From Bacteroidales bacterium UBA3844 (lineage in GTDB: Bacteria > Bacteroidota > Bacteroidia > Bacteroidales > Paludibacteraceae), in NCBI GenBank assembly GCA_002392915.1, contig DGHQ01000041.1, positions 1 to 54,525 on the forward strand: 54,525 nt of DNA, written 5' to 3'. The notes beneath the pieces are model-generated. The model was not told where the DNA came from, ran no database searches, and saw only the letters and a list, made by a program, of their open reading frames with translations. Shown here piece after piece: positions 8,096 through 16,585 of this stretch; positions within the stretch are counted from its first letter, which is position 1, and each line of letters starts with the position of its first letter. Position numbers and translations under genes: made by a program.

Positions 8096-8761
8096 TTAAT
8101 CTGTCACAGGACGGATTGGTCTGCCAAAATAGCGTCCGTAGCTTCCGTTGCTCATATACTTTGATATTGAGTGGAAGCAGAGACACCAAGACCGGAATGT
8201 GTTGCTTTCGTCTACAGACGCGCACCAATATCTGCCGTATCCGGCTTCTTTCAGAGAATTGCCGAAATAGTTTCCTGCGGCTGGTAGGAATATGCTATTG
8301 CCGTTTTTGCCTTTCACATAGTAGCCGACTTTACCTTTGTCCCATTCCCATTCACAATTCTCGATTAATTCGTCGAAGTCTTTTTTCTTCGGAGTTCTCC
8401 ATCCTTCACCCCAATTTTTCGTGGCGGCATCATATTCCGGGGTCAGAGAACCATCTTCGTTAATGATGCTGGCGGCAAGTAATGCAGACGCATCTTTGTT
8501 GTATGTCTGGACATCCTTCCCGTATTCTGCCTTTGTCGTGACTTCTCCCCATGCAAAATATCCGCCCAAAATGTTATTAGAGTCGGCCCCCACATTCATC
8601 GTCGCCCATTTCGTCCCACTTGGAAGCCCAAGATCAATATATTCGTGACCATTGAGATTTCCTGATAATGTTTGGGCATAAATGGATGTCAACCCAGCCA
8701 AAAATACTCCTGCAAATAATGATAAATATTTTTCCACTGCCCTAAATTTATTGTTAAACAT
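8096..8761 (-). CDS. Secreted FISUMP-domain protein
   Basis: 221 residues with a signal peptide of ~29 residues ending at SIYA. The mature part matches the Fibrobacter succinogenes major paralogous domain type: HEYIDLGLPSGTKWATMNVGA, then YFAWGE, EGWRTPKKKDFDEL, and a C-terminal GRYWCAS ... GRPIRPV. Such proteins are abundant and often multi-copy in rumen and gut Bacteroidetes and Fibrobacteres; their function is not settled, and the fold resembles formylglycine-generating-enzyme domains. It is transcribed alone from a full consensus promoter at 8781-8812. Confidence 0.88.
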   Translation of the reverse strand: MFNNKFRAVEKYLSLFAGVFLAGLTSIYAQTLSGNLNGHEYIDLGLPSGTKWATMNVGADSNNILGGYFAWGEVTTKAEYGKDVQTYNKDASALLAASIINEDGSLTPEYDAATKNWGEGWRTPKKKDFDELIENCEWEWDKGKVGYYVKGKNGNSIFLPAAGNYFGNSLKEAGYGRYWCASVDESNTFRSWCLCFHSISKYMSNGSYGRYFGRPIRPVTD

Positions 8762-8780
8762 TATATTAAACCCGTTCCTC

Positions 8781-8812
8781 CAAATTTAGTGCGGCGAGTT
8801 TGTAAATCCAAA
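8781..8812 (-). promoter_or_regulatory. Promoter of the FISUMP gene
   Basis: Minus strand TTTG (8809-8812), 20 bases, TAAATTTG (8781-8788), a full match to the Bacteroidetes consensus. The -7 box lies ~20 bases upstream of the start codon, so the leader is short. Confidence 0.8.
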
Positions 8813-8901
8813 TAATGTTTGTTAAAAAAAGTTATACTTGTTGAAGAACACAAATTTGAGTGCCCATCTCTTCCAAAGTAGACGGTGCTTCTCGTGTCTT
8901 C

Positions 8902-11457
8902 TTAGAATGTGATTTTTGTTCCGAATCTTATACCCCATTTGTTGGGATGGGCGTTCGGATAGTTCTCATCAAAATCCAAATATGTGATTCGTCGGACAAC
9001 TTCCACTTGTAATATTTTCAGTATGTTGTATAATCCGACACTTGCTTCCATATATGGAATTTGGTTGTCTGACATCACTCTTGAGTTGGCTGGCAACACA
9101 AATAAATTCTCGTCATTCGGGTTGACGCGGGGATTGTTCTCGTCGGACAATCCTCCATAAAGCATACGGAACGACCAGAACTCACGTAGTTTCAACTTGT
9201 TGATCAACGGTATTCTCGACAACAGCCATCCGTCAAGACAATGTTTTAGTTCTACACTGCAGTATTGGTCGTTGATGAATTCCATATTGCTCATCAGATA
9301 GAACGATTCGCTGCCTACGAAATACGACAGGTTGGTGGCTGGCATAAACAATAGTGGGTATGGCACTTTCTGAAACACCTTGCCTCCCTTCACAAACACA
9401 TCCAGGTATCCGACGGGAGCCAATGAAAAACGTTGGTCGTAGCATAGCTCCAGCCTGTTGTATGTGTAGTCCGACCATATCTTGTCGGAAGCACCGCTGT
9501 AAGTTAGGCTGATATGAGGATGCTGGTTAGTTAGTGTGTAGCGGGTCAATCCAAGTTGATGGTATTGCACTGGTGTGAATGAAACCTCCACACTGAAATC
9601 GGTGGTCTTGAAATTGTCGACAAATTCCAATGATTGGTTGTGACGGTATTCAAGCTCGTCGGCTGCCTCTTCTGTGTTGTGGCGCACGGACAATGAGTAG
9701 CTGATGCCGTTTTGGAATTCGTATGTGTGTGTTATTTCCGAACGACGGAAATAAGCGTATTGGTTCGGATTCTCCCATCTGAAACTGCCAAACAGGTTTC
9801 CTTGGCGGCTTCTGGTGAAACGGTTGCCTGGCATGTCGCAGTCGAAGATGTAACTTGCTCTGATGCTTTTGCGTGGAAACTCAAAACGGCTTTTCTCTTT
9901 GTCTATAAATGAGTATTCCACCTCACCCATGTATTTGAGTTTCTCGTCTCGGAATCCATAGGCGGCGTAACCGCCAGCAAACCAACGCTGTGAAAGTCCA
10001 GTGCCGGTTTGTGCACCAAGCAGAATACGTGGACCTTCAAGATGATTTGTGGAGATAATACTGAAGATCGGTCCGATATGAAGCCAAGGCCTTTTGATTC
10101 CACCTACTGGAATATATCCGTCAAGAATTGTACGGGCGGAAAAATTCGCAAAACGCATCATTTTGTTTGATTGTGCTTTGGCTTTGAGTGAATCAATGTT
10201 TTTTGTGGCTTCATTTGGCACACCGTCTGGCAATAAAGAATTCCAATCGCTTTCGACGTTGTTCACCGCTGTGACTTCACGCTTTTCGAATTCAGTAGGA
10301 GAGTAGTAGCGTTCAATTTTGGCGAATAGTCCTTTTATTCTCTGTGCACTCTCCAAAGGATTGCCCTCCATGGCAAGAGTGCTTTTTTTCAGAGTCCAGA
10401 ATCCATTGCCAGACTCTTCGAAGTCTTGCCATATTCTCATTGCTTGCACGAAATTGATTCGTGAGTTTTCTGTAAGTTTCATGTCAATATGGCGTATGCC
10501 ATATGTGCTGTCTTTAGCCACTAGCATATGTCCTACAAAACCGAAATTCTCTTTTAGAGACGGAGAAAAGTTTACTTTGATGTAGTCTCTGCCTTCGTCG
10601 TTGTAGTTTTTTATTGTGTCAGTGATGTAGTAATGGTAGTATGCGGTGCCATATTTTGCTATTGGCGACGTGAAGTCGGTGAACAGCAGACGGAAATCAT
10701 TGTCGTAGATGTTGATTTCCTGTGCTGCGTCTGCCATCAGAGTTGAGAAAGCCTCTTCTGGAATCACCTCAATGATTGTGGTGCTTTTGGCATCAATCAC
10801 GTCGTTCTGCACTTTTCTCTTGCCTGTGTGGGTGTTGTCTGAGATCTGTTCCTCTATAAACAGTGGAATATATACGGCTCCGGTAGCCTCGGAAGTGTCA
10901 GTCGATGATTCCAATGCACTCACGTCTTTGCCTCTTGCCCTGCGTCGCTCAATCATATCGTCGACGTTTGTCATTCCCAATGTCTGCTTTGTGTAGCATC
11001 GGTTGTGGAAATAACCGGCGTTGCGTGGGTCGAGTGAATCTTTCTTTTCAAGCATTCGTTTGACAAGGGTGACGGCTGGATTGTTTTTTCTGCGGTAATG
11101 CACACGTTGCTTTTTCACCACCACTTCTTGGAGCATATTGTCGGGAACTAATCTGATGTTGCCGACCAAACCTTCGTGGCGGATCTTTATCGTCTTGTCT
11201 TTATATCCGATGAATGCGAAAGTGATAGTCTGAAGAGGAGTCTCGCTTTTCAGAGTGAAACGACCTTCACTATCCGTAGTCGTTCCGATTGTCGTGCCGG
11301 CCACGAATACACTTGCGTATGGGACGCTTTCCGCACTTGTGGAGTCGGTCACGATTCCACTGTAGGTGTACATGCTTTGTGCTGTAAGATCAGATGCGTA
11401 TCCAATCAGACATAATAGCAGTAAGATTATATAAGAATAAGTTTTTTTTATCATCAC
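8902..11457 (-). CDS. Outer-membrane DUF5686 protein with CarboxypepD_reg-like domain
   Basis: 851 residues. A signal peptide (residues 1-27, ending TAQ) is followed by a carboxypeptidase regulatory-like beta sandwich (about 30-115: SVPYASVFVAGTTIGTTTDSEGRFTL), the N-terminal module common in Bacteroidetes outer-membrane proteins. The rest fits the DUF5686 family, with an alternating aromatic/polar C-terminal half and a terminal Phe (GTKITF) typical of an outer-membrane beta barrel. No TonB box or plug domain is seen, so it is probably not a SusC-type transporter. A -7 box (TATTTTTG, minus strand, 11477-11484) lies ~20 bases upstream. Role unknown. Confidence 0.87.
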   Translation of the reverse strand: MMIKKTYSYIILLLLCLIGYASDLTAQSMYTYSGIVTDSTSAESVPYASVFVAGTTIGTTTDSEGRFTLKSETPLQTITFAFIGYKDKTIKIRHEGLVGNIRLVPDNMLQEVVVKKQRVHYRRKNNPAVTLVKRMLEKKDSLDPRNAGYFHNRCYTKQTLGMTNVDDMIERRRARGKDVSALESSTDTSEATGAVYIPLFIEEQISDNTHTGKRKVQNDVIDAKSTTIIEVIPEEAFSTLMADAAQEINIYDNDFRLLFTDFTSPIAKYGTAYYHYYITDTIKNYNDEGRDYIKVNFSPSLKENFGFVGHMLVAKDSTYGIRHIDMKLTENSRINFVQAMRIWQDFEESGNGFWTLKKSTLAMEGNPLESAQRIKGLFAKIERYYSPTEFEKREVTAVNNVESDWNSLLPDGVPNEATKNIDSLKAKAQSNKMMRFANFSARTILDGYIPVGGIKRPWLHIGPIFSIISTNHLEGPRILLGAQTGTGLSQRWFAGGYAAYGFRDEKLKYMGEVEYSFIDKEKSRFEFPRKSIRASYIFDCDMPGNRFTRSRQGNLFGSFRWENPNQYAYFRRSEITHTYEFQNGISYSLSVRHNTEEAADELEYRHNQSLEFVDNFKTTDFSVEVSFTPVQYHQLGLTRYTLTNQHPHISLTYSGASDKIWSDYTYNRLELCYDQRFSLAPVGYLDVFVKGGKVFQKVPYPLLFMPATNLSYFVGSESFYLMSNMEFINDQYCSVELKHCLDGWLLSRIPLINKLKLREFWSFRMLYGGLSDENNPRVNPNDENLFVLPANSRVMSDNQIPYMEASVGLYNILKILQVEVVRRITYLDFDENYPNAHPNKWGIRFGTKITF

Positions 11458-11476
11458 ACTACTACAAATACTTTTG

Positions 11477-11484
11477 CAAAAATA
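11477..11484 (-). promoter_or_regulatory. -7 box of the DUF5686 gene
   Basis: Minus strand TATTTTTG, a match to TAnnTTTG, 20 bases before the start codon; no clear -33 partner. Confidence 0.45.
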
Positions 11485-11585
11485 GTCAATTTAGTGTAGA
11501 TTGGTATGTGATAAACGTCGGAATAATTCTCCTTTTTAACTTATAATAACAAAACTCTAGTGTCTCAAGAATATAAAACTCGTCG

Positions 11586-11810
11586 CTAATCTTTGTATTT
11601 GTTGTGTTTGATAGTGTAGATTTGTTGTGGCTGCTCAATAGGCAGGTTGATTGTTTTTTTGAATTTGATTATGCCTGTAGTGATCACATCACCTTTGTCA
11701 AAGTATTTTTACTGAAGAATTTCATTGAGCTTGTTACAATCTATGCGTTTGCCATTATATAACAGTCTTCCCTTTGCTAATCCTTCTTTGCTTTCTTTAT
11801 AGGTATAAAA
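11586..11810 (-). pseudogene. C-terminal remnant of an unidentified gene
   Basis: On the minus strand an open stretch encodes KESKEGLAKGRLLYNGKRID... down to a stop. The next frame then continues directly with YFDKGDVITTGIIKFKKTINLP... to a stop at 11586-11588. The two pieces join with a single-base frame change near 11712. There is no start codon. The peptide is lysine-rich and not recognised. The remnant fills most of the 386-base gap between the DUF5686 gene and the oxidoreductase. Confidence 0.5.
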
Positions 11811-11835
11811 ACGGGACAGGCTCAATGCCTGTCCC
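11801..11835 (-). terminator. Terminator of the oxidoreductase/acetyltransferase operon
   Basis: Perfect 9-bp stem GGGACAGGC (11813-11821) with GCCTGTCCC (11827-11835), followed on the minus strand by GTTTTTA. It lies about 10 bases past the oxidoreductase stop codon. Confidence 0.88.
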
Positions 11836-11843
11836 TATTGATG

Positions 11844-12881
11844 TTATGCTTTTTTCCAGTGCTCGTCGCGGCATTTGTAAATTTTCTCGATTATCTCGAC
11901 CACTTTTGAACCTTCCGCAAGGGTTGTCGTTGGATTGGCTCCATGTGTGAGCGTGTCGACGACGTTGCGGATCACGTAGTGGTGGTTTTGAGCGGATCCC
12001 TTGTATGGACCGTAGTCGTTAGGCGGGTTAGATGGTGCTAGTTCCGGCATCACATAGCCATCGATGTCGCAATACACCACCTCGTTCATGTATTGACCAG
12101 CCACCTTGATTGTGCCTTTCTCTCCGATAATCGTGATGCTGCTCTCAAGATTCTTGTTCCAAACAGCTGAACTGTAGCACAATGTGCCCATTCCACCGTC
12201 GACAAAATCAAAAGATACAAAACCGCTGTCTTCGAAAGCTGTCAGTTTCTGGTGTGTGAAATCGGCAAAGTTTCCTTTGATGTTCTTGATGTCGCCGAAC
12301 AGCCAGTACATGATGTCGATGAAGTGGGAGAATTGAGTGAAGAGTGTTCCTCCGTCAAGGTCGGCGGTGCCGTGCCAGTTGCCCGGTTTGTAATATCGTT
12401 CATCGCGATTCCAGTAGCAACACAGTTGCACCATGAATATTTTGCCAAGACGCTTCTGCTCGATAGTCTCCTTCAGCCACACTGATGGTGGGGAATATCT
12501 GTTCTGCATGACACAGAACACTCGTTTGCCGCTTTTTTTTGCAGCGTCTTTTATCATTTGTGTTTCGGCGGTAGACAAAGCGATTGGTTTTTCAATCACC
12601 ACGTTGTATCCGGCAAGAAGAGATTTGGTAGCGTAAATTGCGTGTAATCCGTTTGGCACACATATATTTATGACGTCCGCGTCGATGCCAGAGGAAATCA
12701 TCTCATCAATTGATGAATAGAATGGGGCATCGTCCACAGGAAGGTTTAGCTCTTCTTTGGGTAGAATGTCGCAAATGCCGACGAGGGAGGCTCCCGCTTC
12801 ACGTCTGATCATTTCAGCGTGACGTTTGCCGATATGTCCTTGCCCGACAACTGCAAATTTCACATCTTTATTTGTTGTCAT
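11844..12881 (-). CDS. Gfo/Idh/MocA-family sugar oxidoreductase (WlbA/WbpB type)
   Basis: 345 residues. The N-terminal Rossmann fold carries VVGQGHIGKRHAEMI, and the family lysine lies in VIEKPIALS. The C-terminal part holds the GG.LFTQFSHFIDIMYWLFG segment with the usual His-Asp pair. Enzymes of this type next to a hexapeptide acetyltransferase oxidise C3 of UDP-N-acetylglucosaminuronic acid in the route to 2,3-diacetamido-2,3-dideoxyuronic acids (WlbA/WbpB). The start overlaps the end of the acetyltransferase gene by 14 bases, so the two should be coupled. The substrate is inferred from context; other UDP-sugars are possible. The UDP-sugar 6-dehydrogenase that would supply substrate is at 15242, in the other transcript. 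Confidence 0.85.
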   Translation of the reverse strand: MTTNKDVKFAVVGQGHIGKRHAEMIRREAGASLVGICDILPKEELNLPVDDAPFYSSIDEMISSGIDADVINICVPNGLHAIYATKSLLAGYNVVIEKPIALSTAETQMIKDAAKKSGKRVFCVMQNRYSPPSVWLKETIEQKRLGKIFMVQLCCYWNRDERYYKPGNWHGTADLDGGTLFTQFSHFIDIMYWLFGDIKNIKGNFADFTHQKLTAFEDSGFVSFDFVDGGMGTLCYSSAVWNKNLESSITIIGEKGTIKVAGQYMNEVVYCDIDGYVMPELAPSNPPNDYGPYKGSAQNHHYVIRNVVDTLTHGANPTTTLAEGSKVVEIIEKIYKCRDEHWKKA

Positions 12882-13470
12882 TATTGTCTGATTTTTGCAG
12901 TATGGATACTTGACCGCCTTTCAAAGTGTATGTCTCTTTAGATTCGTGGCAGAATGCGATACCATAGCGATTGAATTCCAGACGGTAGCCCTCTTTGCTG
13001 ACCCATCCGACGTGAGCTGCTGGCACACCTGCGACCAATTCGAAATCCATTACATCATGAGTGACAACACTACCAGCTCCGACGAATGCATATTTGCCGA
13101 TTTTGTTGCCGCAGACAATAGTGGCGTTGGCTCCGATGCTTGCTCCTTCCTCTACAATCGTCTCTTTGTATTCCTCTTTTCTGCTGATGAAAGCACGTGG
13201 GTTGATGACGTTGGTGAACACCACTGACGGCCCTATGAACACATTGTCTTTGCAAACCACACCGTCGTAGATAGAAACATTGTTTTGCACCTTCACACCA
13301 TCTCCAAGCACAGCTGTAGATGCGACGTAAACGTTCTGACCGATATTACAATTTTTTCCGATTGTGCAACCTGCCATCAAATGAGAAAAATGCCATATCT
13401 TGCTTCCTTCGCCGACGTTGCAACCGTCGTCAAGGACTGCTGTTTCATGGTAATAGAAGTTCTGGTTCAT
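12868..13470 (-). CDS. Left-handed beta-helix acetyltransferase (WlbB/WbpD type)
   Basis: 200 residues, largely hexapeptide repeats (VGEGSKIWHF, CTIGKNCNIGQN, VFIGPSVVFTNVINPRA, GASIGANATIVCG, YAFVGAGSVVTHDV). The pattern matches the WlbB/WbpD family, which N-acetylates the 3-amino group of UDP-GlcNAc3NA using acetyl-CoA. It is first in a two-gene operon with the oxidoreductase. The 3-aminotransferase (WlbC/WbpE) expected between the two steps is not next to them; the only aminotransferase in the window (17806) is of LegC type. No promoter match is visible in the 30 bases between it and the upstream tRNA terminator. Confidence 0.87.
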   Translation of the reverse strand: MNQNFYYHETAVLDDGCNVGEGSKIWHFSHLMAGCTIGKNCNIGQNVYVASTAVLGDGVKVQNNVSIYDGVVCKDNVFIGPSVVFTNVINPRAFISRKEEYKETIVEEGASIGANATIVCGNKIGKYAFVGAGSVVTHDVMDFELVAGVPAAHVGWVSKEGYRLEFNRYGIAFCHESKETYTLKGGQVSILQKSDNNDNK

Positions 13471-13505
13471 AATGTATAATTGTAGTAAAAAATCCTTTTC
13501 TAAAC

Positions 13506-13538
13506 AAAAAAGAACCTCAAACAGAGTCTGAGGTTCTT
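13506..13538 (-). terminator. Terminator after tRNA-Gly
   Basis: 10-bp perfect stem AAGAACCTCA (13510-13519) with TGAGGTTCTT (13529-13538), followed on the minus strand by a T-run. It starts 10 bases past the tRNA end. Confidence 0.88.
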
Positions 13539-13547
13539 ATTCATTAG

Positions 13548-13620
13548 AGCGGAAGACGGGGCTCAAACCCGCGACCCACAGCTTGGAAGGCTATTGCTCT
13601 ATCAACTGAGCTACTTCCGC
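13548..13620 (-). tRNA. tRNA-Gly (anticodon TCC)
   Basis: A 73-base cloverleaf read on the minus strand. The acceptor GCGGAAG pairs with CTTCCGC, the D-arm is GCTC/GAGC, the anticodon stem is ATAGC/GCTGT around loop CTTCCAA (anticodon TCC, reads GGA), and the T-arm is GCGGG/CCCGT. No CCA is encoded. It has its own consensus promoter and terminator. Confidence 0.96.
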
Positions 13621-13630
13621 ATTTGCACTG

Positions 13631-13661
13631 CAAAGATATATGCTTTTTTGGTTCTGCCAAA
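13631..13661 (-). promoter_or_regulatory. Promoter of tRNA-Gly
   Basis: Minus strand TTTG (13658-13661), 19 bases, TATCTTTG (13631-13638), a full consensus match. Transcription would start only a few bases before the tRNA 5' end at 13620. Confidence 0.8.
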
Positions 13662-13739
13662 GCATTCTGCAGTTTTTTTTATGGTGAAAAATCACTTTTT
13701 TGTTTATCGAGATGAATTTCAAATAGTTGAAAAGACGCA

Positions 13740-15011
13740 TTATTGCCTGTTTAGTTCAGCAAGTTCTTTGCTAGACAGTTTTCTTATCTGCGAACTCTCA
13801 ATTTTTATGGCTTTTGTGAAATTCATGATTCCTCCAAGAGGAAGAAAAGAAAGATATAGTCCGTCCCTTTTGTGCAGTACTCTTCCGATTTTTTGGTTGA
13901 ATGGACTGCCTGGATTGTAATATCTCACAAGCTCATTGTCAATGTAGTCTTCCGCATCAAGGACGATATTGGTAAGATTTGAATTGACAGCGAATTTGAA
14001 GTCCGACATTTCAGCGTCTGAGATCCTAAGAGCCTGGCTTTCGTTGTTGTTTTTTCTCATCGATTGGCGAACCAGGAATCTAGAGATGGTAGGACCGTCC
14101 CACAGTCTGTCTGACTCAATACGAAGAATTTCAGAGATGGAAGTGTGGATGAACAAATATCCTGGGCAAAACAGAGCTTTCCTTTGTCCGATTATATTGC
14201 CACATCTCTTAATGTCTTTTATATATGTGGGTAGATACGTTTCGAAACAAATGTCGGATTCGTTGTTTTCTTTCCATACATCCAGTCTTTTTTCAAGAGA
14301 TTGCTCAGATCCTCTGGATACACGAAGCACCATCCATTGCCTTGTCTTGTTGGCTTTGTCGTTGTCGTTGTTTTTTCTTGCATTCTCTATTTCTTGGGAG
14401 ATGTCGACAACTTCATCGGCATCACCTTTGTTTATCACCATGAAAAGATTTGTTCCCAACACTGAGAAAAAGAACTTGTCGGTATTCACATTGCCACGCA
14501 TTTTGCTGAGTTCACCTTCCAGTATGACACCTCCTGGGACAGCGAGAGTGGCAGGTTTGGTCTCCGCTGGGACCGTGTTCGCTCTGAACAGGTTTTGTGG
14601 AACGTTGTTTATTATCCAGCCAAGAGTGTTGACTTCGTTTTCATTTACGACGCGAATTACTCCGCTGTTGCTCTTGCGTGACGTATCTGCAGTAATCTGG
14701 CTATTGTTTAGTTCGTCGAGCATTTCCAACAACTCTTTTTCTGTGCATTTCACCCAGCATGAAAACTTTATATTGTTCATGATGGATTCGTAGTAGCCGT
14801 TGATATTGCTGGAGTTAGAAGGGAAAAGGTAACGACGTCTTACACAGTCGACGTCTGTGTCTTCTTCACAGTCGGCGTCTTCTTTTTGGTTGAAGTCGTT
14901 TACCTTGTCTATTATGAAGTTCCTAAAGGCGTCTAATTCTTTCCTTTTAGTCAAATTAACTCTGAACCAATTGAGTTCGGAATTATATTGTGCCTTTGAG
15001 ATTTGTGCCAT
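13740..15011 (-). CDS. Large NusG-family (UpxY-like) antitermination factor, apparently two-lobed
   Basis: 423 residues. The C-terminal half looks like a NusG N-terminal (NGN) domain at about 225-318 (QWMVLRVSRGSEQSLEKRL, TYLPTYIKD, ALFCPGYLFIHT, FLVRQ) followed by a KOW-like segment at ~365-400 (NQKIGRVLHKRDGLYLSFL). Such NusG paralogues (UpxY, RfaH) let RNA polymerase read through long polysaccharide operons. The N-terminal half also has a possible NGN start (WFRVNLTKRKELDAF, residues 15-29) and a segment very like KOW (PGGVILEGELSKMRGN, about 159-174), so the protein may be an internal duplication; usual UpxY proteins are ~170-190 residues. It is divergent from the polysaccharide operon rather than its first gene. 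No TAnnTTTG promoter is visible for it. The C-terminal assignment is fairly strong; the N-terminal lobe is inference. Confidence 0.7.
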   Translation of the reverse strand: MAQISKAQYNSELNWFRVNLTKRKELDAFRNFIIDKVNDFNQKEDADCEEDTDVDCVRRRYLFPSNSSNINGYYESIMNNIKFSCWVKCTEKELLEMLDELNNSQITADTSRKSNSGVIRVVNENEVNTLGWIINNVPQNLFRANTVPAETKPATLAVPGGVILEGELSKMRGNVNTDKFFFSVLGTNLFMVINKGDADEVVDISQEIENARKNNDNDKANKTRQWMVLRVSRGSEQSLEKRLDVWKENNESDICFETYLPTYIKDIKRCGNIIGQRKALFCPGYLFIHTSISEILRIESDRLWDGPTISRFLVRQSMRKNNNESQALRISDAEMSDFKFAVNSNLTNIVLDAEDYIDNELVRYYNPGSPFNQKIGRVLHKRDGLYLSFLPLGGIMNFTKAIKIESSQIRKLSSKELAELNRQ

Positions 15012-15062
15012 TTTGTCCTGATTTTTTTACGTGTGCGAAAATAGACATTTTTTTACATTTGT

Positions 15063-15094
15063 TTTGCCCCCAATAGGTTTTTTTGTTACCTTTG
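15063..15094 (+). promoter_or_regulatory. Promoter of the polysaccharide operon
   Basis: TTTG (15063-15066), 20 bases, TACCTTTG (15087-15094), a full Bacteroidetes consensus. It predicts a start near 15101 and a leader of ~140 bases before the first gene at 15242, long enough for antiterminator control. Confidence 0.8.
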
Positions 15095-15185
15095 TATTGA
15101 TTTTTGTCTTTAGGTTTGATAAAAAATCGTTTTTTCCGCACAAAAAGATAGTAATTTCTTTTGATTTTGGTATGCTATGTGATTA

Positions 15186-15212
15186 GCTCATTATTTTTAT
15201 AAAATTTTGAGC
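15186..15212 (+). promoter_or_regulatory. Leader hairpin of the polysaccharide operon
   Basis: GCTCA (15186-15190) pairs with TGAGC (15208-15212), and the A/T-rich arms between them pair imperfectly. It lies in the predicted transcript leader, 29 bases before the first start codon. It could be a recruitment or pause site for the divergent NusG-like factor, but that is inference. Confidence 0.35.
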
Positions 15213-15241
15213 GTTAGGTTTATGCATCTAAAATAATCAAT

Positions 15242-16534
15242 ATGTCTGTCGCTTTAAAACTAACAAATCAATATAAAATCTGTGTTATCGGATTGGGCTA
15301 TGTTGGTCTGCCTCTTGCTCGTCTCTTTTCGACAAAATTTGAGACGATTGGTTTCGATGTTGATAAGAAGAGGGTTGATGCATTAATGACATATGAGGAT
15401 TCAACAAAAGAGATTGATCGTAACCTGCTGGAAGACGCAATTGAAAATCATGGATTTAGATGCACCACAGATGAAAAAGAGATTGAAGATTGCAATTTCT
15501 ACATTGTCGCTGTACCCACTCCGATAGATGAGTATAATCGTCCTGATTTAAGACCGTTACAAGAGGCAAGCAGGGTGGTAGGACGTGTGATAGGTAAAAA
15601 AGACATAGTGGTGTATGAATCTACCGTCTATCCAGGGATGACGGAAGAGGAGTGTATTCCAATTGTGGAGGAAGTGAGCGGATTACGATATAATGTAGAT
15701 TTCTTTGCAGGGTATTCACCGGAAAGAATTAATCCTGGAGATAAGAGCCATACCGTCGAAACAATAAAAAAGGTTACTTCTGGGTCGACAGTAAAGGTGG
15801 CTGATATAGTGGATGGCATATACAATACAGTGTTAGTAAATGGCACACATAAAGCCCCAAGTATCAAAGTCGCAGAAGCGTCCAAGATAATAGAAAACAC
15901 TCAGAGAGATGTTAACATTGCATTTTTCAATGAGTTGGCGAAGATATGCAATGCTATGGGTATTGATACCCATGATGTGATAGATGCGGCGTCTACAAAA
16001 TGGAACTTTGTGAAGTTGAATCCTGGACTTGTCGGAGGACATTGCATCAGTGTCGACCCATATTATTTGATTCAGAAAGCTCAGGTATATGGAGTCATGC
16101 CTCGTGTGATGTATGATGCGAGAAAGCTGAACGATGGCATGGGAGATTATGTCGCTAATCAGGTTGTGAAATGTATGAATAAGAAAGGTGTGCTTGTGAA
16201 AGACGCGAGTATTCTAATCTTAGGATTCACATTCAAAGAGAATTGTCCGGATATACGCAACACCAAAGTTGCTGACATTTTCCATACTTTAACAGAGTAT
16301 ACATCCAACATTATAGTTTGTGACCCATATGCGGATGTTGACAAAGTAAAGTCGATATATGGAATTTTACTTAGAAAAGAGATTCCATTGGAAAAGTTTG
16401 ATGCCATTGTGCTTGCAGTAGCGCACGATGAGTTTAGGAAAATCACCGTCTCCAACCTAAAAAAGACTCCAGATAGCGTGGTTTATGATGTCAAGGGGAT
16501 TTGGAAAAGAGAAGAGGTTGATGGACGGTTGTGA
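15242..16534 (+). CDS. UDP-N-acetylhexosamine 6-dehydrogenase (TviB/WbpO type)
   Basis: 430 residues. The N-terminal NAD-binding fold carries GLGYVGLP (17-24); the catalytic Cys268 lies in GGHCISVDPYYL; a C-terminal Rossmann-like domain carries LGFTFKENCPDIRNTK. The family oxidises C6 of UDP-GlcNAc or UDP-GalNAc to the uronic acid with two NAD+. The VAVPTPID segment and overall pattern fit the N-acetylhexosamine branch better than UDP-glucose dehydrogenase. It is first in the operon. Its product could feed the WlbA/WlbB pair at 11844-13470 or be used directly as a uronic acid unit. Confidence 0.93.
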   Translation: MSVALKLTNQYKICVIGLGYVGLPLARLFSTKFETIGFDVDKKRVDALMTYEDSTKEIDRNLLEDAIENHGFRCTTDEKEIEDCNFYIVAVPTPIDEYNRPDLRPLQEASRVVGRVIGKKDIVVYESTVYPGMTEEECIPIVEEVSGLRYNVDFFAGYSPERINPGDKSHTVETIKKVTSGSTVKVADIVDGIYNTVLVNGTHKAPSIKVAEASKIIENTQRDVNIAFFNELAKICNAMGIDTHDVIDAASTKWNFVKLNPGLVGGHCISVDPYYLIQKAQVYGVMPRVMYDARKLNDGMGDYVANQVVKCMNKKGVLVKDASILILGFTFKENCPDIRNTKVADIFHTLTEYTSNIIVCDPYADVDKVKSIYGILLRKEIPLEKFDAIVLAVAHDEFRKITVSNLKKTPDSVVYDVKGIWKREEVDGRL

Positions 16535-16585
16535 TAGACTAATCATTCTGAATATTTTTGAGTCTTTGTTTTATGGAATTAATAT

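Noticed and set aside
11844..13470. Integration site at the tRNA-Gly gene
   Set aside because: No integrase, no partial tRNA duplicate and no direct repeat of the tRNA end were seen in the window.
15032..15141. Invertible promoter flanked by inverted repeats (TGTGCGAAAA and TTTTCCGCACA)
   Set aside because: Only ~10 imperfect bases, far shorter than the repeats of known Bacteroides promoter inversions, and no invertase gene is nearby.
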